Shown piece after piece: positions 8,514 through 16,640 of a stretch of DNA of 64,000 nucleotides. A program made the translations under genes and the position numbers. Under the pieces are notes generated by a model. That model saw only the letters and a list, made by a program, of their open reading frames with translations, ran no database searches and was not told where the DNA came from. Source of the DNA: JALOAT01 sp041685115. Lineage in GTDB: Bacteria > Pseudomonadota > Gammaproteobacteria > Thiohalomonadales > Thiohalomonadaceae. Every line of letters begins with the position of its first letter. Positions within the stretch are counted from its first letter, which is position 1. The DNA lies in NCBI GenBank assembly GCA_041685115.1, contig JAWLGK010000017.1:12446-76445 (forward strand), written 5' to 3'.

Positions 8514-9338
8514 CTATGGAGGTACCGCGCAGGCACACAGGTAATGGCCCGCGAGGCCTGCAAAGGTGACGGCGCCCCACCACAGTTGCAGGGTATAGGC
8601 GTCACCGGTAGCCCCAAGGGCCAACCGCACCACCGACGCGGCCGTCAGCAGGCCGGCGGTGATCAGCCCGATACGGTGGAACACCCCCAGCCCGACCTGG
8701 TTCCCGAGCAGGTACAGGGCCAGCAACGCCGAGGTAAGCAAGACCGCCACAACCAGTGGGACCGCGGCTCCGAATACGCTGACCAGGCTTGCCCCCTCAC
8801 GTTCGGGCAGGCGGGTCACCAGTGCCGCCAGCACCCACAAAAATGTCGCAAGCCCAAGGAGACCAGCGGCCTTGCCCGGTCCGGCATGCTGGGCGCTCCA
8901 GGCGGACGCCACCACCAGCGCCGCTGCCACTGCCAGGACGGGCTGGGCCAGGTAACTGTGCCGGCGCAGTGCAAACCAGGCGACCGCCAGGCCAAGGCTG
9001 AGTACCAGGATGAGCACCGGCCAGCCGAGGGGAACGGCAAAGCACAGGCCGGCGACGAACAACATCATGCCCAGACGGCGCCGTTCGATGGGGATCCCTT
9101 CCGGAGACGCCGCGCCGGGCACGTACCACATCCAGACCGCCGCCCGCACCAGCGCGTAGGCGAGCAGCAGGGCGATAAGGGCACTCACATCGGGGGCACC
9201 GCGCGTGGCCAGCCAGGTGGCGGACAAGGCGGGAAACAGCAACAACCAGGCGTCGGCACTGCGGTCGAGCGCCAGAACCCCCGCCAGGGCCCGCAGGCGC
9301 TCAAGGTGCGCGGATCCGGGCCGGGCAGCTGGCCTCAC
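8514..9338 (-). CDS. UbiA-like membrane protein lacking the prenyltransferase Asp motifs
   Basis: A 274-residue, nine-helix-like membrane protein directly behind ubiC, the position of ubiA (4-hydroxybenzoate octaprenyltransferase). The framework resembles UbiA (LLLFPALSATWLATRG; LLLAYALVRAA; C-terminal AYTLQLWWGAVTFAGLAGHY). However, the two catalytic Asp-rich motifs (NDxxDxxxD and DxxxD) are gone: between residue 30 and the end only D50 and D246 remain. The stretch after VRAA reads VWMWYVPGAASPEG, and the second-motif region reads TRLPEREGAS. The GTG start overlaps the ubiC stop (GTGA). It is therefore probably not a prenyltransferase. It may be a non-catalytic paralogue; a true ubiA would have to lie elsewhere. 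Confidence 0.7.
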   Translation of the reverse strand: MRPAARPGSAHLERLRALAGVLALDRSADAWLLLFPALSATWLATRGAPDVSALIALLLAYALVRAAVWMWYVPGAASPEGIPIERRRLGMMLFVAGLCFAVPLGWPVLILVLSLGLAVAWFALRRHSYLAQPVLAVAAALVVASAWSAQHAGPGKAAGLLGLATFLWVLAALVTRLPEREGASLVSVFGAAVPLVVAVLLTSALLALYLLGNQVGLGVFHRIGLITAGLLTAASVVRLALGATGDAYTLQLWWGAVTFAGLAGHYLCACAVPP

Positions 9339-9862
9339 AGCGCCCTCGTAAACGCAGGAAGGAAATACTCGCTCACCATGAGCCGGCGCCCGCTCACCTG
9401 AAACACCGAGCGGCGCGCCCATACCGGCTCGCCGACGCCTGTCACCGTGGCCAGGGCCACCTGGAAGGGTCCGCGGGCAAGCAGCGGCTGGGCGAACAGG
9501 AAGCCGCCGAGCGACCGCTCACCCAAGCGCTGCAAGCGGCGATAGCGACCACGGGCGGTGGCGTCCGGGATGAGGGTGCGCGCATACACCCAGCGCTCCG
9601 TGCCGCAACACAAATAGACCTCGCGCAACAGGGCGAAGGCGCCCGGACGCAAGCGCAGCGCGAAGGCCTCGCCCGGCGTCGGACGGATGCGTTCCTGCTT
9701 GATCAGCTCGACGCGAAAGGTCTGCCCGCAGCGCTCCACCAGGCGCTGTGTGAGCGACGAACCGTCCTGCAACCAGGGTAACAGCGCCGCCGGCGGGGAT
9801 ACCGAAGCGGGCTGGCGCACAGTGCGCCAGACGGGTTCGCGGAAATGGGGACGGCGGTTCAT
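9335..9862 (-). CDS. ubiC: Chorismate lyase (chorismate--pyruvate lyase)
   Basis: A 175-residue UbiC-family protein that removes pyruvate from chorismate to give 4-hydroxybenzoate, the ring precursor of ubiquinone. Family features are LPWLQDGSSLTQRL near residue 30, the conserved Arg in LLREVYL, GERSLGGFLF in the middle, and the C-terminal ARRSVFQVSGRRLMVSEYF with the Glu of SEYFLP in the position of the catalytic-site Glu. It is followed with a four-base overlap by the UbiA-like gene, as in many ubiCA operons. A family B repeat lies between its upstream side and recG. Confidence 0.88.
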   Translation of the reverse strand: MNRRPHFREPVWRTVRQPASVSPPAALLPWLQDGSSLTQRLVERCGQTFRVELIKQERIRPTPGEAFALRLRPGAFALLREVYLCCGTERWVYARTLIPDATARGRYRRLQRLGERSLGGFLFAQPLLARGPFQVALATVTGVGEPVWARRSVFQVSGRRLMVSEYFLPAFTRAL

Positions 9863-9937
9863 GGCTGGCGCGGATTATATACGCCGCCGGGGGATCCGGA
9901 TTCGTGGAACGCCAGCAAGAAAAGGCAAAAAGCTTAA

Positions 9938-10121
9938 CCACGGGGGACACGGGGAACACGGGGGAGAAGATTTCCGGCGGGTGTGGGAGCGAGCTTCCGC
10001 TCGCGATACTCGGCCTGAGGGGCCCCAGCCTGTCGCGAGCAGAAGCTCGCTCCCACATGAGTCCAGAACATTTTCCCTTCTCCCCCCGTGTTCCCCGTGT
10101 CTCCCGTGTCCCCCGTGTTTT
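9938..10121. repeat. Nested CACGGGG palindrome (family B), copy 1
   Basis: The gap between recG and ubiC holds outer arms of 9-bp-period G-rich units (CACGGGGGACACGGGGAA) and their complement (CCCCCGTGTTCCCCGTG). Inside these is an inner palindrome with arms GTGGGAGCGAGCTTC and GAAGCTCGCTCCCAC. The whole block could fold into one very long hairpin. No gene is seen here. Confidence 0.8.
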
Positions 10122-10133
10122 GGTTGTTTTCAA

Positions 10134-12206
10134 TCAGACGTGAGCGTAGCGCTGGTCGTCGCCGACCCAGCGCGCCACCAGGGGCGGGACGTGGGCGGGG
10201 TAGTCGCGCAGCAGTTGGGCGGCGACCTCGGCGACGCGGGGCAGCAGGTCTTCGTCGCGCTCCAGGTCGGCGATGCGCAACTGTTGCAGGCCGGTCTGAC
10301 GGGTGCCAAGCAGTTCGCCGGGGCCGCGGATCTCCAGGTCCTTGCGGGCGATGACGAAGCCGTCGTTGGTCTCGCGCATCACCGCCAGGCGCTCGCGCGC
10401 GGTCTCCGACAGCGGGCCGTGGTACATGAGCACGCAGGCGGACTTCGCCGCGCCGCGGCCCACGCGCCCGCGCAACTGGTGCAACTGGGCCAGGCCCAGG
10501 CGCTCAGCGTTCTCGATGACCATGAGACTGGCGTTAGGCACGTCCACGCCCACTTCGATGACCGTGGTGGCCACGAGCAGGTCCAGTTCGCCCGCCTTGA
10601 AGGCGCTCATCACGGCCTCTTTCTCGTCAGGTTTGAGGCGGCCGTGCACCAGCCCCACGCGCAGCGTGGGCAGGGCCTCGCGCAACAGCACGGCCGTGTC
10701 CTCCGCGGCCTGGGCCTGCAATACGTCGGACTCCTCGATGAGGGTGCACACCCAATAGGCCTGCCGGCCTTCGGCGCAGGCGGAATACACCCGCTGCACC
10801 ACCGCCTCGCGACGGTTGTCGGGCACCACCACGGTCTCCACCGGCGTGCGGCCCGGGGGCAGTTCGTCGATCACCGACAGGTCCAGGTCCGCGTAGGCGG
10901 TCTGGGCCAGGGTGCGGGGGATGGGGGTGGCGGTCATGATGAGCTGGTGAGCGTGGCGGCCCGCCTTGGCGCCCTTCTCTTTCAGCGCCAGGCGCTGGTG
11001 CACGCCGAAGCGGTGCTGCTCATCCACCACGACGAGGCCGAGGCCGGCGAACTCCACGTCTTGCTGGAACAGGGCGTGGGTACCCACGGCCACCAACGCC
11101 GCGCCCGTGGCCACCGCCTCAACCGCTTCGCGCCGCGCCTTGCCCTTCTGCCGGCCGGACAGCCACACCACGTTGACACCCAAGGGCGCGAGCCAGCGGG
11201 CGAAGTTGCGGTAGTGCTGTTCCGCCAGGATCTCGGTAGGCGCCATCACCGCGGCCTGGTAGCCCGATTCCACCGCCATGAGCACGGCCAGCGCCGCCAC
11301 CACGGTCTTGCCCGAACCCACGTCGCCCTGCACCAGGCGCTGCATGGGCACCGCGCCGCGCAGGTCAGCGGCGATCTCCTTCATCACGCGTCGCTGCGCC
11401 CCCGTGAGCTCGAAGGACAGCGATGCGAGGAACGCCTTGGTGAGTTTTCCCGTGGGCTTGAGCGGATGGGCCGCCTCGTGGCGGGTGAGCTCGCGCAACC
11501 GGCGCAGGCTCAGGTGATGGGCAAGCAGCTCCTCGAAGGCCAGTCGGCGCTGGGCCGGATGCCGGCCCTCGGCGAGGGACGAGAGCGCCACGTCCGGCGG
11601 CGGGCGGTGCAACAACTGCAAGGCATGGTCGAGGGCGGGAAAGGCCAGTTCCTCGCGCAACGCGGCGGGCAGCCACTCCGGCAGCACATGAGTGTCGAGC
11701 CGAGCCAACGCGGCATCGATGGCACGGCGCAGCGACGGCTGTTGCAGGCCCTCAGTGGATGGATAGATGGGCGTGAGGTGCTCCTCCACCGGCGCATCCC
11801 CGTCCACCCGCCGGTACTCCGGGTGCACCATCTCCAGGGTGGTCGCCCCTGTGCGCACCTCGCCGAAACAGCGCAGCCGCGTGCCGCGCGCGAGCGCCGC
11901 CTGCTGCGCCGCGGTGAAATGGAAAAAGCGCAGCGTCAGGCTGCCGGTGCCGTCGGCAATGCGCGTGAGCAACATGCGCCGCCGCCCGAACTTGATCTCC
12001 GTGTGCAACACCTCCCCCTCCACCACCGCCTGGTCGCCCGGCCGCAGCGCGCCCATAGGCACCACCCGCGTGCGGTCCTGATAGCGCATGGGCAGGTGAA
12101 ACAACAGGTCCTGCACCGTGCGCAGCCCCAGCCGCGCAAAGCGCTCGGCCTGACTCGGGCCGATGCCTTTGATGGCGGTGATGGACAGGGAGTCGAGGGA
12201 GGTCAT
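10134..12206 (-). CDS. recG: ATP-dependent DNA helicase RecG
   Basis: A 690-residue RecG of normal length; it remodels stalled replication forks and branch-migrates Holliday junctions. The N-terminal wedge/OB region (ITAIKGIGPSQAERFARLG then MRYQDRT) precedes the helicase core, with Walker A GDVGSGKT, the DEQH box VVDEQHRFG, motif TATPIPRTL and the motif LATTVIEVGVDVPNA. The C-terminus (LRGRVGRG then RDLEIRGPGELLGTRQ) is the RecG-specific part. The start MTSLDSLSITAIKG matches the family. Both flanks are family B repeats, so it is probably its own transcription unit or relies on read-through. Confidence 0.96.
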   Translation of the reverse strand: MTSLDSLSITAIKGIGPSQAERFARLGLRTVQDLLFHLPMRYQDRTRVVPMGALRPGDQAVVEGEVLHTEIKFGRRRMLLTRIADGTGSLTLRFFHFTAAQQAALARGTRLRCFGEVRTGATTLEMVHPEYRRVDGDAPVEEHLTPIYPSTEGLQQPSLRRAIDAALARLDTHVLPEWLPAALREELAFPALDHALQLLHRPPPDVALSSLAEGRHPAQRRLAFEELLAHHLSLRRLRELTRHEAAHPLKPTGKLTKAFLASLSFELTGAQRRVMKEIAADLRGAVPMQRLVQGDVGSGKTVVAALAVLMAVESGYQAAVMAPTEILAEQHYRNFARWLAPLGVNVVWLSGRQKGKARREAVEAVATGAALVAVGTHALFQQDVEFAGLGLVVVDEQHRFGVHQRLALKEKGAKAGRHAHQLIMTATPIPRTLAQTAYADLDLSVIDELPPGRTPVETVVVPDNRREAVVQRVYSACAEGRQAYWVCTLIEESDVLQAQAAEDTAVLLREALPTLRVGLVHGRLKPDEKEAVMSAFKAGELDLLVATTVIEVGVDVPNASLMVIENAERLGLAQLHQLRGRVGRGAAKSACVLMYHGPLSETARERLAVMRETNDGFVIARKDLEIRGPGELLGTRQTGLQQLRIADLERDEDLLPRVAEVAAQLLRDYPAHVPPLVARWVGDDQRYAHV

Positions 12207-12231
12207 AGCTGCCGGTAGAAGAAAAAAGCTT

Positions 12232-12404
12232 TAACCACGGGGGACACGGGGGAGAAGATTTCCGGCATGTGTGGGAGCGAGCTTCTGCTCACGATACTCG
12301 GCCTGAGGGCCGTGAGCTTGTCGCGAGCAGAAGTTCGCTCCCACATGAGCCCAATACATGTCTTTCTTCACCCCGTGTTCCCCGTGCCCCCCGTGTCAAT
12401 CTTT
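12232..12404. repeat. Nested CACGGGG palindrome (family B), copy 2
   Basis: Same architecture as the copy at 9938-10121: an outer arm CACGGGGGACACGGGGG, inner arms GTGGGAGCGAGCTTCTGCTC and GAGCAGAAGTTCGCTCCCAC, and a closing arm CCCCGTGTTCCCCGTG. It fills the recG/ridA gap. Confidence 0.8.
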
Positions 12405-12418
12405 TCTCTTTTCTTTGC

Positions 12419-12802
12419 TCACCCCAACACCATCACTGCATCCATTTCCACGCCGGCGCCCTTGGGGAGGGCGGCGACGCCGATGGCGGCGCGGGCGGGA
12501 TAGGGCTGCTGGAAGTAGTCGGCCATGACCTGGTTCACCAGGGGGAAGTTCGCCAGGTCGGTGAGGAACACATTGAGCTTGGCCACGTCTGCCAGCGAGC
12601 CGCCGGCGGCCTCGGCCACGGCCTTCAGGTTATCGAACACGCGGCGCACCTGCGCCTCCATGTCACCTGCGACCATCTCCATGGTCTCCGGCACCAAGGG
12701 GATCTGGCCGGACAGGTACACGGTGTCACCGATCTTCACGGCCTGGGAATAGGTGCCGATGGCCTTGGGGGCCTTGTCGGTATGGATGATCTCGCGCTTC
12801 AC
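12419..12802 (-). CDS. ridA: RidA family reactive intermediate/imine deaminase
   Basis: A 127-residue RidA (YjgF/YER057c) protein that hydrolyses reactive enamine/imine by-products of PLP enzymes. Family landmarks are KAIGTYSQAVKIGDTVYLSG near the start, the active-site Arg in YPARAAIGVAALPKGAGVE, and the C-terminal Glu/Asp segment VEMDAVMVLG. I chose the GTG at 12802 because GGAG lies a few bases upstream and the family N-terminus begins there; an upstream in-frame Met would add an unconserved tail. It commonly sits near spoT in this lineage. Confidence 0.92.
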   Translation of the reverse strand: MKREIIHTDKAPKAIGTYSQAVKIGDTVYLSGQIPLVPETMEMVAGDMEAQVRRVFDNLKAVAEAAGGSLADVAKLNVFLTDLANFPLVNQVMADYFQQPYPARAAIGVAALPKGAGVEMDAVMVLG

Positions 12803-12869
12803 GCCCGCTCCTTCATTCGCGTCAAAACCGCAAGGATAGGGAGCGGGGGCGGCAGCGGCAACAAGAAGA

Positions 12870-13081
12870 AGTAACACGGGGCACACGGGGGTGAAGCCGG
12901 CGTAGGTCACGTTGCGAAGCTACGTGACATGTTTGCAGCCCCGCCTTCCACTCGAAATCCGGGCCGGTGGACACCGCCTGCGAGCAGAAGCTCGCTCCCA
13001 CTGGATTGCACCCGCGCCTGTCACGTAGCCGCTACGCGCCAACGTGACCTACATGGAGCTTCCCCCGTGTTCCCCGTGGTT
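12870..13081. repeat. Nested CACGGGG palindrome (family B), copy 3, with a third inner palindrome
   Basis: The 293-bp gap between spoT and ridA contains outer arms CACGGGGCACACGGGGG and CCCCCGTGTTCCCCGTGG. Inside them is a different palindrome with arms GTAGGTCACGTTGCG (about 12902) and CAACGTGACCTAC (about 13040-13052). One half of the GTGGGAGC core (GAGCAGAAGCTCGCTCCCAC) is also present. No gene is seen. Confidence 0.75.
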
Positions 13082-13095
13082 AACGCTTTTTCCCC

Positions 13096-15147
13096 TCACC
13101 CGCGCGCGCGGCTGATGCGCAGGACGTCTTCGAGGGCGCGCACGTGGCGCATGATGCGGGCGAGGTGGACGCGGTTTTTTACGGCGATGGTGAGGTTGAT
13201 GGCGGTGTTGAGGCCGTCGCGTTCTTCGAGGGAGACGTTGTCGATGTTGGCGCCGGCGTCGGCGACCACCGCCGCTACTTCAGCGAGCACGCCGCGCTTG
13301 TTCTTCACTTCCACACGGATGTCCACCGGGAAGTCGCTCTGCACGTCGGACTCCCAGTGCACGTCGATCCACTTCTCCGGGAACTTGCGGAATTCGGACA
13401 CGTTGCGGCAGTTATGGGTGTGCACCACGATGCCGCGTCCGGCGGACAGGAAGCCGCGGATGGCATCGCCCGGGATGGGCCGGCAGCACTTGGCGAAGCT
13501 GACCACCGTGCCCTCGGTGCCCTTGATGTACAGCGGTTCTGCGGAAGGGTTGGCGGCGACGCTGGCGTCGCGCTGCAAGGCGCTGGCCACCAGCGTGGCC
13601 ATGCGGTTGCCAAGGCCGATGTCTTCCAGCAGGTCATCGAGGCCATTGCGTTTGTATTCGGCGACCAGCGCGTCGATGCGCTCCTGGGGCACCGTGTCCA
13701 GGGACAGGGAAAAACCCGACAGCGCCTTGTTGAGCATGCGCCGCCCCAGGGCCACGGATTCGTCGCGCCGCAGGTTTTTAAGATGGGCACGGATGTTGGC
13801 GCGCGCCTTGCCGGTGACCACGAAGTTCAGCCAGGCGGGATTGGGCCGCGCACCGGGTGCGGTGATGATCTCCACTTTCTGGCCGTTCTCGATGCGGGTG
13901 TTGAGCGGCACCAGGCGCTGGTCCACCTTGCCGGCCACGCAGGCGTTGCCGAGATCGGAATGCACGGCGTAGGCGTAATCGACCACGCTGGCGCCGCGCG
14001 GCAGTTCCATGATCTCGCCCTTGGGGGTGAACACGTAGACCTCGTCCGGGAACAGGTCCACCTTGACGTTTTCGAGGAATTCCAGGGAATCGCCGGCGCT
14101 CTTTTGCATCTCCAACAGGTCGCGCAGCCATTCCCGCGCGCGCGCCTGGGCAATACTGGCGCCACCCGCGTCGCCGGCCTTGTAGAGCCAGTGCGCGGCG
14201 ATACCCGCCTCGGCGACCTTGTCCATGTCCTCGCTGCGGATCTGCACCTCAATGGGAAAGCCGTAGGGGCTGACCAGGGCGCTGTGCAGGGATTGGTAGC
14301 CGTTGGCCTTGGGGATGGCGATGTAGTCCTTGAACCGACCGGGCACCGGTTTGTAGAGGTTGTGCATGACGCCGAGCACGCGGTAGCAGGTGTCCACCTT
14401 GTCCACCATGATGCGGAAGGCGAACACGTCCATCACCTCGGAGAAGGACACGCCCTTGGCCTTCATTTTCTTGTAGATGCTGTACAGGTGCTTTTCGCGG
14501 CCGATGACCCGGCCCTCGATGCCTTCCTGCGTGAGGCGCGCCTGAATGGACGCCTGGATCTTTTCCACCAGTTCCTTGCGATTGCCCCGCGACTTGCGCA
14601 CCGCATCGGCGATGACGCGGTAGCGCATGGGGTGGTAGGCGGCGAAGCCCAGGTCCTCCAGTTCGATGCGCAGGCGGTTCATGCCCAGGCGGTTGGCGAT
14701 GGGCGCGTAGATCTCCAGGGTCTCGCGGGCGATGCGCCGTTTCTTGTCCGGGCGCATGACGCCCAGGGTGCGCATGTTGTGCAGCCGGTCGGCCAGCTTG
14801 ATGAGGATGATGCGGATGTCCTGCACCATGGCCAGCATCATCTTGCGGAAGTTTTCCGCGTGGGCCTCGGCCTTGGAGTGGAACTCGATGTGGGTGAGCT
14901 TGCTGACCCCGTCCACCAGATCGGCCACCTCCTGACCGAACTCGGCGAGGAGCTGCTCCTTGCCGATCTCGGTGTCTTCGATGACGTCGTGGAGGATGGC
15001 GGCGATGAGGCTGCGATAGTCGATGCGCAGCTCGGCGAGGATACGGGCGACCGCGACGGGGTGGTAGATGTACGGCTCGCCACTCAGGCGATGCTGGCCG
15101 TCGTGGGCCTCGGCGCCGAACAGGTAGGCGCGATAGACCTCGGCCAC
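13096..15147 (-). CDS. spoT: Bifunctional (p)ppGpp synthetase/hydrolase SpoT
   Basis: RSH enzyme controlling the stringent response. The HD hydrolase domain is intact (AAILHDVIEDTEIGKEQL), followed by the synthetase domain, a TGS domain (VFTPKGEIMELPRGASVVDY), a conserved Zn/CC-like region (CCRPIPGDAIRGF) and a C-terminal ACT domain. The frame remains open upstream for another 18 codons that match the SpoT N-terminus (YISDLCALLEGYLEREQ) but contain no ATG, GTG or TTG. The first canonical codon is the GTG at 15147; family alignment would put the start near 15201 at an ATC. The start is therefore unresolved. It follows rpoZ closely, as in many gammaproteobacteria. Confidence 0.93.
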   Translation of the reverse strand: MAEVYRAYLFGAEAHDGQHRLSGEPYIYHPVAVARILAELRIDYRSLIAAILHDVIEDTEIGKEQLLAEFGQEVADLVDGVSKLTHIEFHSKAEAHAENFRKMMLAMVQDIRIILIKLADRLHNMRTLGVMRPDKKRRIARETLEIYAPIANRLGMNRLRIELEDLGFAAYHPMRYRVIADAVRKSRGNRKELVEKIQASIQARLTQEGIEGRVIGREKHLYSIYKKMKAKGVSFSEVMDVFAFRIMVDKVDTCYRVLGVMHNLYKPVPGRFKDYIAIPKANGYQSLHSALVSPYGFPIEVQIRSEDMDKVAEAGIAAHWLYKAGDAGGASIAQARAREWLRDLLEMQKSAGDSLEFLENVKVDLFPDEVYVFTPKGEIMELPRGASVVDYAYAVHSDLGNACVAGKVDQRLVPLNTRIENGQKVEIITAPGARPNPAWLNFVVTGKARANIRAHLKNLRRDESVALGRRMLNKALSGFSLSLDTVPQERIDALVAEYKRNGLDDLLEDIGLGNRMATLVASALQRDASVAANPSAEPLYIKGTEGTVVSFAKCCRPIPGDAIRGFLSAGRGIVVHTHNCRNVSEFRKFPEKWIDVHWESDVQSDFPVDIRVEVKNKRGVLAEVAAVVADAGANIDNVSLEERDGLNTAINLTIAVKNRVHLARIMRHVRALEDVLRISRARG

Positions 15148-15248
15148 CTGCTCGCGCTCCAGATAGCCCTCGAGCAGGGCACAAAGATCACTGATGTAGA
15201 TGCCCTTCCCCGCGGCAGAGGAAGGGCCGGAGACGTGCGGGAGATTGC

Positions 15249-15524
15249 TCAGAGGTCGTCCTGCGGCAGCTGCACCGGGGTTTCCAGCGTCTCCACCTCT
15301 TCCACTTCGTCTTCGACGCGCGGAGTGGGTTCGAGCAGGATGTCGCGGGTCACCAGGCCCTGGGCCACTTCGCGCAGCGCCACCACGGTGGGCTTGTCGT
15401 TCTCCCAGGGGATTTGCGGCTCACGGCCGTTCTCGATCTGGCGTGCGCGCTTGGTGGCGACCAGCACCAGCTGGAAGCGGTTGTCGACGTTCTTCAGGCA
15501 GTCTTCGACGGTAACTCGTGCCAT
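15249..15524 (-). CDS. rpoZ: DNA-directed RNA polymerase omega subunit
   Basis: A 91-residue omega subunit, which helps assemble RNA polymerase and, in proteobacteria, contributes to ppGpp binding. The sequence starts MARVTVEDCLKNVDNRFQLV and has the conserved VATKRARQIENG and KPTVVALREVAQG motifs, then an acidic tail rich in Glu/Val. It lies between gmk and spoT in the standard gmk-rpoZ-spoT order and would share their transcript. Confidence 0.97.
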   Translation of the reverse strand: MARVTVEDCLKNVDNRFQLVLVATKRARQIENGREPQIPWENDKPTVVALREVAQGLVTRDILLEPTPRVEDEVEEVETLETPVQLPQDDL

Positions 15525-15580
15525 GGGTGGGTTCCGGATGCGTCTGGGTCAATGCGGAATTGTAATCCATCGGGCGCCGC

Positions 15581-16216
15581 TCAGGCCAGCAGCGAGCGCA
15601 GCAGCGCCTCGTGCCGGACGGCCTGCGTCTCGCGTTTGAGTCGCCCGGCGACGAATACGGCCCGGAGTTCCGCCAGGGCGTCATCGAAGCTGTCGTTCAC
15701 GATGAGGTAGTCGTATTCCGGCCAGTGCTGCATCTCGTTGACCGCATCGCGCATGCGCCGGGCGATCACCTCGGCGCTATCCTGACCACGGCCAGTCAGC
15801 CGCGCCTCCAGCGCCTCCCGCGATGGCGGCAGAATGAAGATGCTGCGGCAGTCCCGCATGGTCTCGCGCACCTGGCGCGCGCCCTGCCAGTCGATCTCCA
15901 GGATCACGTCCAGGCCACTGGCCAGTTGGTCCTCGATGGAGGCGCGCGAGGTCCCGTAGTAGTTGTCGAACACCTGGGCGTGCTCCAGGAACGCGCCCTG
16001 GTCGATGAGCGCGCGGAACGCGGGCACGTCGACGAAGTGGTATTCACGGCCGGTCTGTTCACCCGGGCGCGGGGCACGGGTGGTGTGGGAGATGGACACC
16101 GCCACCTGGTCAAGGGAACCGAGCAGGGCCTTCACCAAGCTGGTCTTGCCGGCGCCTGAGGGCGCGGAGATGACATAAAGCGTGCCGCGCGCGGCGGCGG
16201 GGAGGTTGGCGGTCAT
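15581..16216 (-). CDS. gmk: Guanylate kinase
   Basis: A 211-residue GMP kinase (GMP to GDP). The P-loop SAPSGAGKTSL is near the N-terminus. The GMP-binding motifs are SISHTTRAPRPGE and GREYHFVD, and the lid region is ARRMRDAVNEM. Two starts are possible: a GTG at 16228 and the ATG at 16216. I prefer the ATG: in the element-free chromosome it would overlap the yicC stop as ATGA, and the extra four codons come from the duplicated attachment site. The 14-kb element now separates gmk from yicC and from any promoter upstream of yicC. Its upstream sequence has only a weak AGG-type ribosome-binding site. Confidence 0.95.
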   Translation of the reverse strand: MTANLPAAARGTLYVISAPSGAGKTSLVKALLGSLDQVAVSISHTTRAPRPGEQTGREYHFVDVPAFRALIDQGAFLEHAQVFDNYYGTSRASIEDQLASGLDVILEIDWQGARQVRETMRDCRSIFILPPSREALEARLTGRGQDSAEVIARRMRDAVNEMQHWPEYDYLIVNDSFDDALAELRAVFVAGRLKRETQAVRHEALLRSLLA

Positions 16217-16231
16217 TCGATGTTGCACCTG
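16215..16231. other. attL, left attachment repeat
   Basis: ATTCGATGTTGCACCTG matches ATTCGATGTT-TT-GCACCTG at 30441-30459 apart from a 2-bp gap. Read on the minus strand it duplicates the last codons of yicC (CAGGTGCAA..CATCGAAT) just before the gmk ATG. Confidence 0.7.
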
Positions 16232-16293
16232 AATGTTAAGTAGACGGGCGGAGGCCGCGCCATGCCGCCGTCTCGGTCATTCTGTTTTTCGTC

Positions 16294-16314
16294 TGGGTAC
16301 ACGCTTGGGTACAC
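16294..16314. promoter_or_regulatory. Left-end TGGGTACAC direct repeats (putative integrase/excisionase arm sites)
   Basis: Two direct copies of TGGGTACAC lie at 16294-16302 and 16306-16314. A 19-bp block, GGTACACGCTTGGGTACAC (16296-16314), is repeated exactly at 30312-30330 near the other end. Placement about 80 bp inside attL fits arm-type binding sites. Confidence 0.6.
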
Positions 16315-16357
16315 ACAATCGGGCCTCTTGAGATAGCGATCCGCATTGTGCCAGCCG

Positions 16358-16618
16358 TCAGCCTCTGCGGTCACGCGGTGGCGTCCGCCGGCGGCTGCCC
16401 GTGGCGATGCCCTCGTCCTTCAGCACGGCCCGGTTAATCTCGAAGCCCTGCCTCACGATCTGCTGGCAACACGGGCAAATGGTCTTGCCCTTCGTCCGCT
16501 GCAACGCCTGGTACACGGCCGCATTGCCTACGCCAACAGCCTCGGCCGCCTGATAGGGCTTCATGTCCGGGTTGTTCTTGAGCAGCTCAAGCGCCTGCTG
16601 GGTCTTGCTCTTCGCCAT
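16358..16618 (-). CDS. Small HTH protein with a CxxC-type motif
   Basis: An 86-residue basic protein. Residues about 19-41 (MKPYQAAEAVGVGNAAVYQA) look like a helix-turn-helix, followed by TICPCCQQIVRQGFEI, a possible zinc-binding turn. The C-terminus is Arg-rich. It is the last element gene before gmk and reads toward gmk, so its transcript could supply gmk expression. It shares a 105-bp divergent promoter region, with a perfect inverted repeat, with the gene at 16724. A role as the regulator of that region is plausible but unproven. Confidence 0.6.
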   Translation of the reverse strand: MAKSKTQQALELLKNNPDMKPYQAAEAVGVGNAAVYQALQRTKGKTICPCCQQIVRQGFEINRAVLKDEGIATGSRRRTPPRDRRG

Positions 16619-16640
16619 TCGTGAGCCTCCTGAGGCCGCA

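Noticed and set aside
9687..12218. 843-codon open frame on the plus strand
   Set aside because: It lies antisense to recG and is rich in His, Gln, Gly and Arg, as expected for the complement of a GC-rich gene; recG is certain.
13144..15639. 831-codon open frame on the plus strand
   Set aside because: Antisense to spoT and rpoZ, low-complexity Val/His/Asp composition; no family signature.
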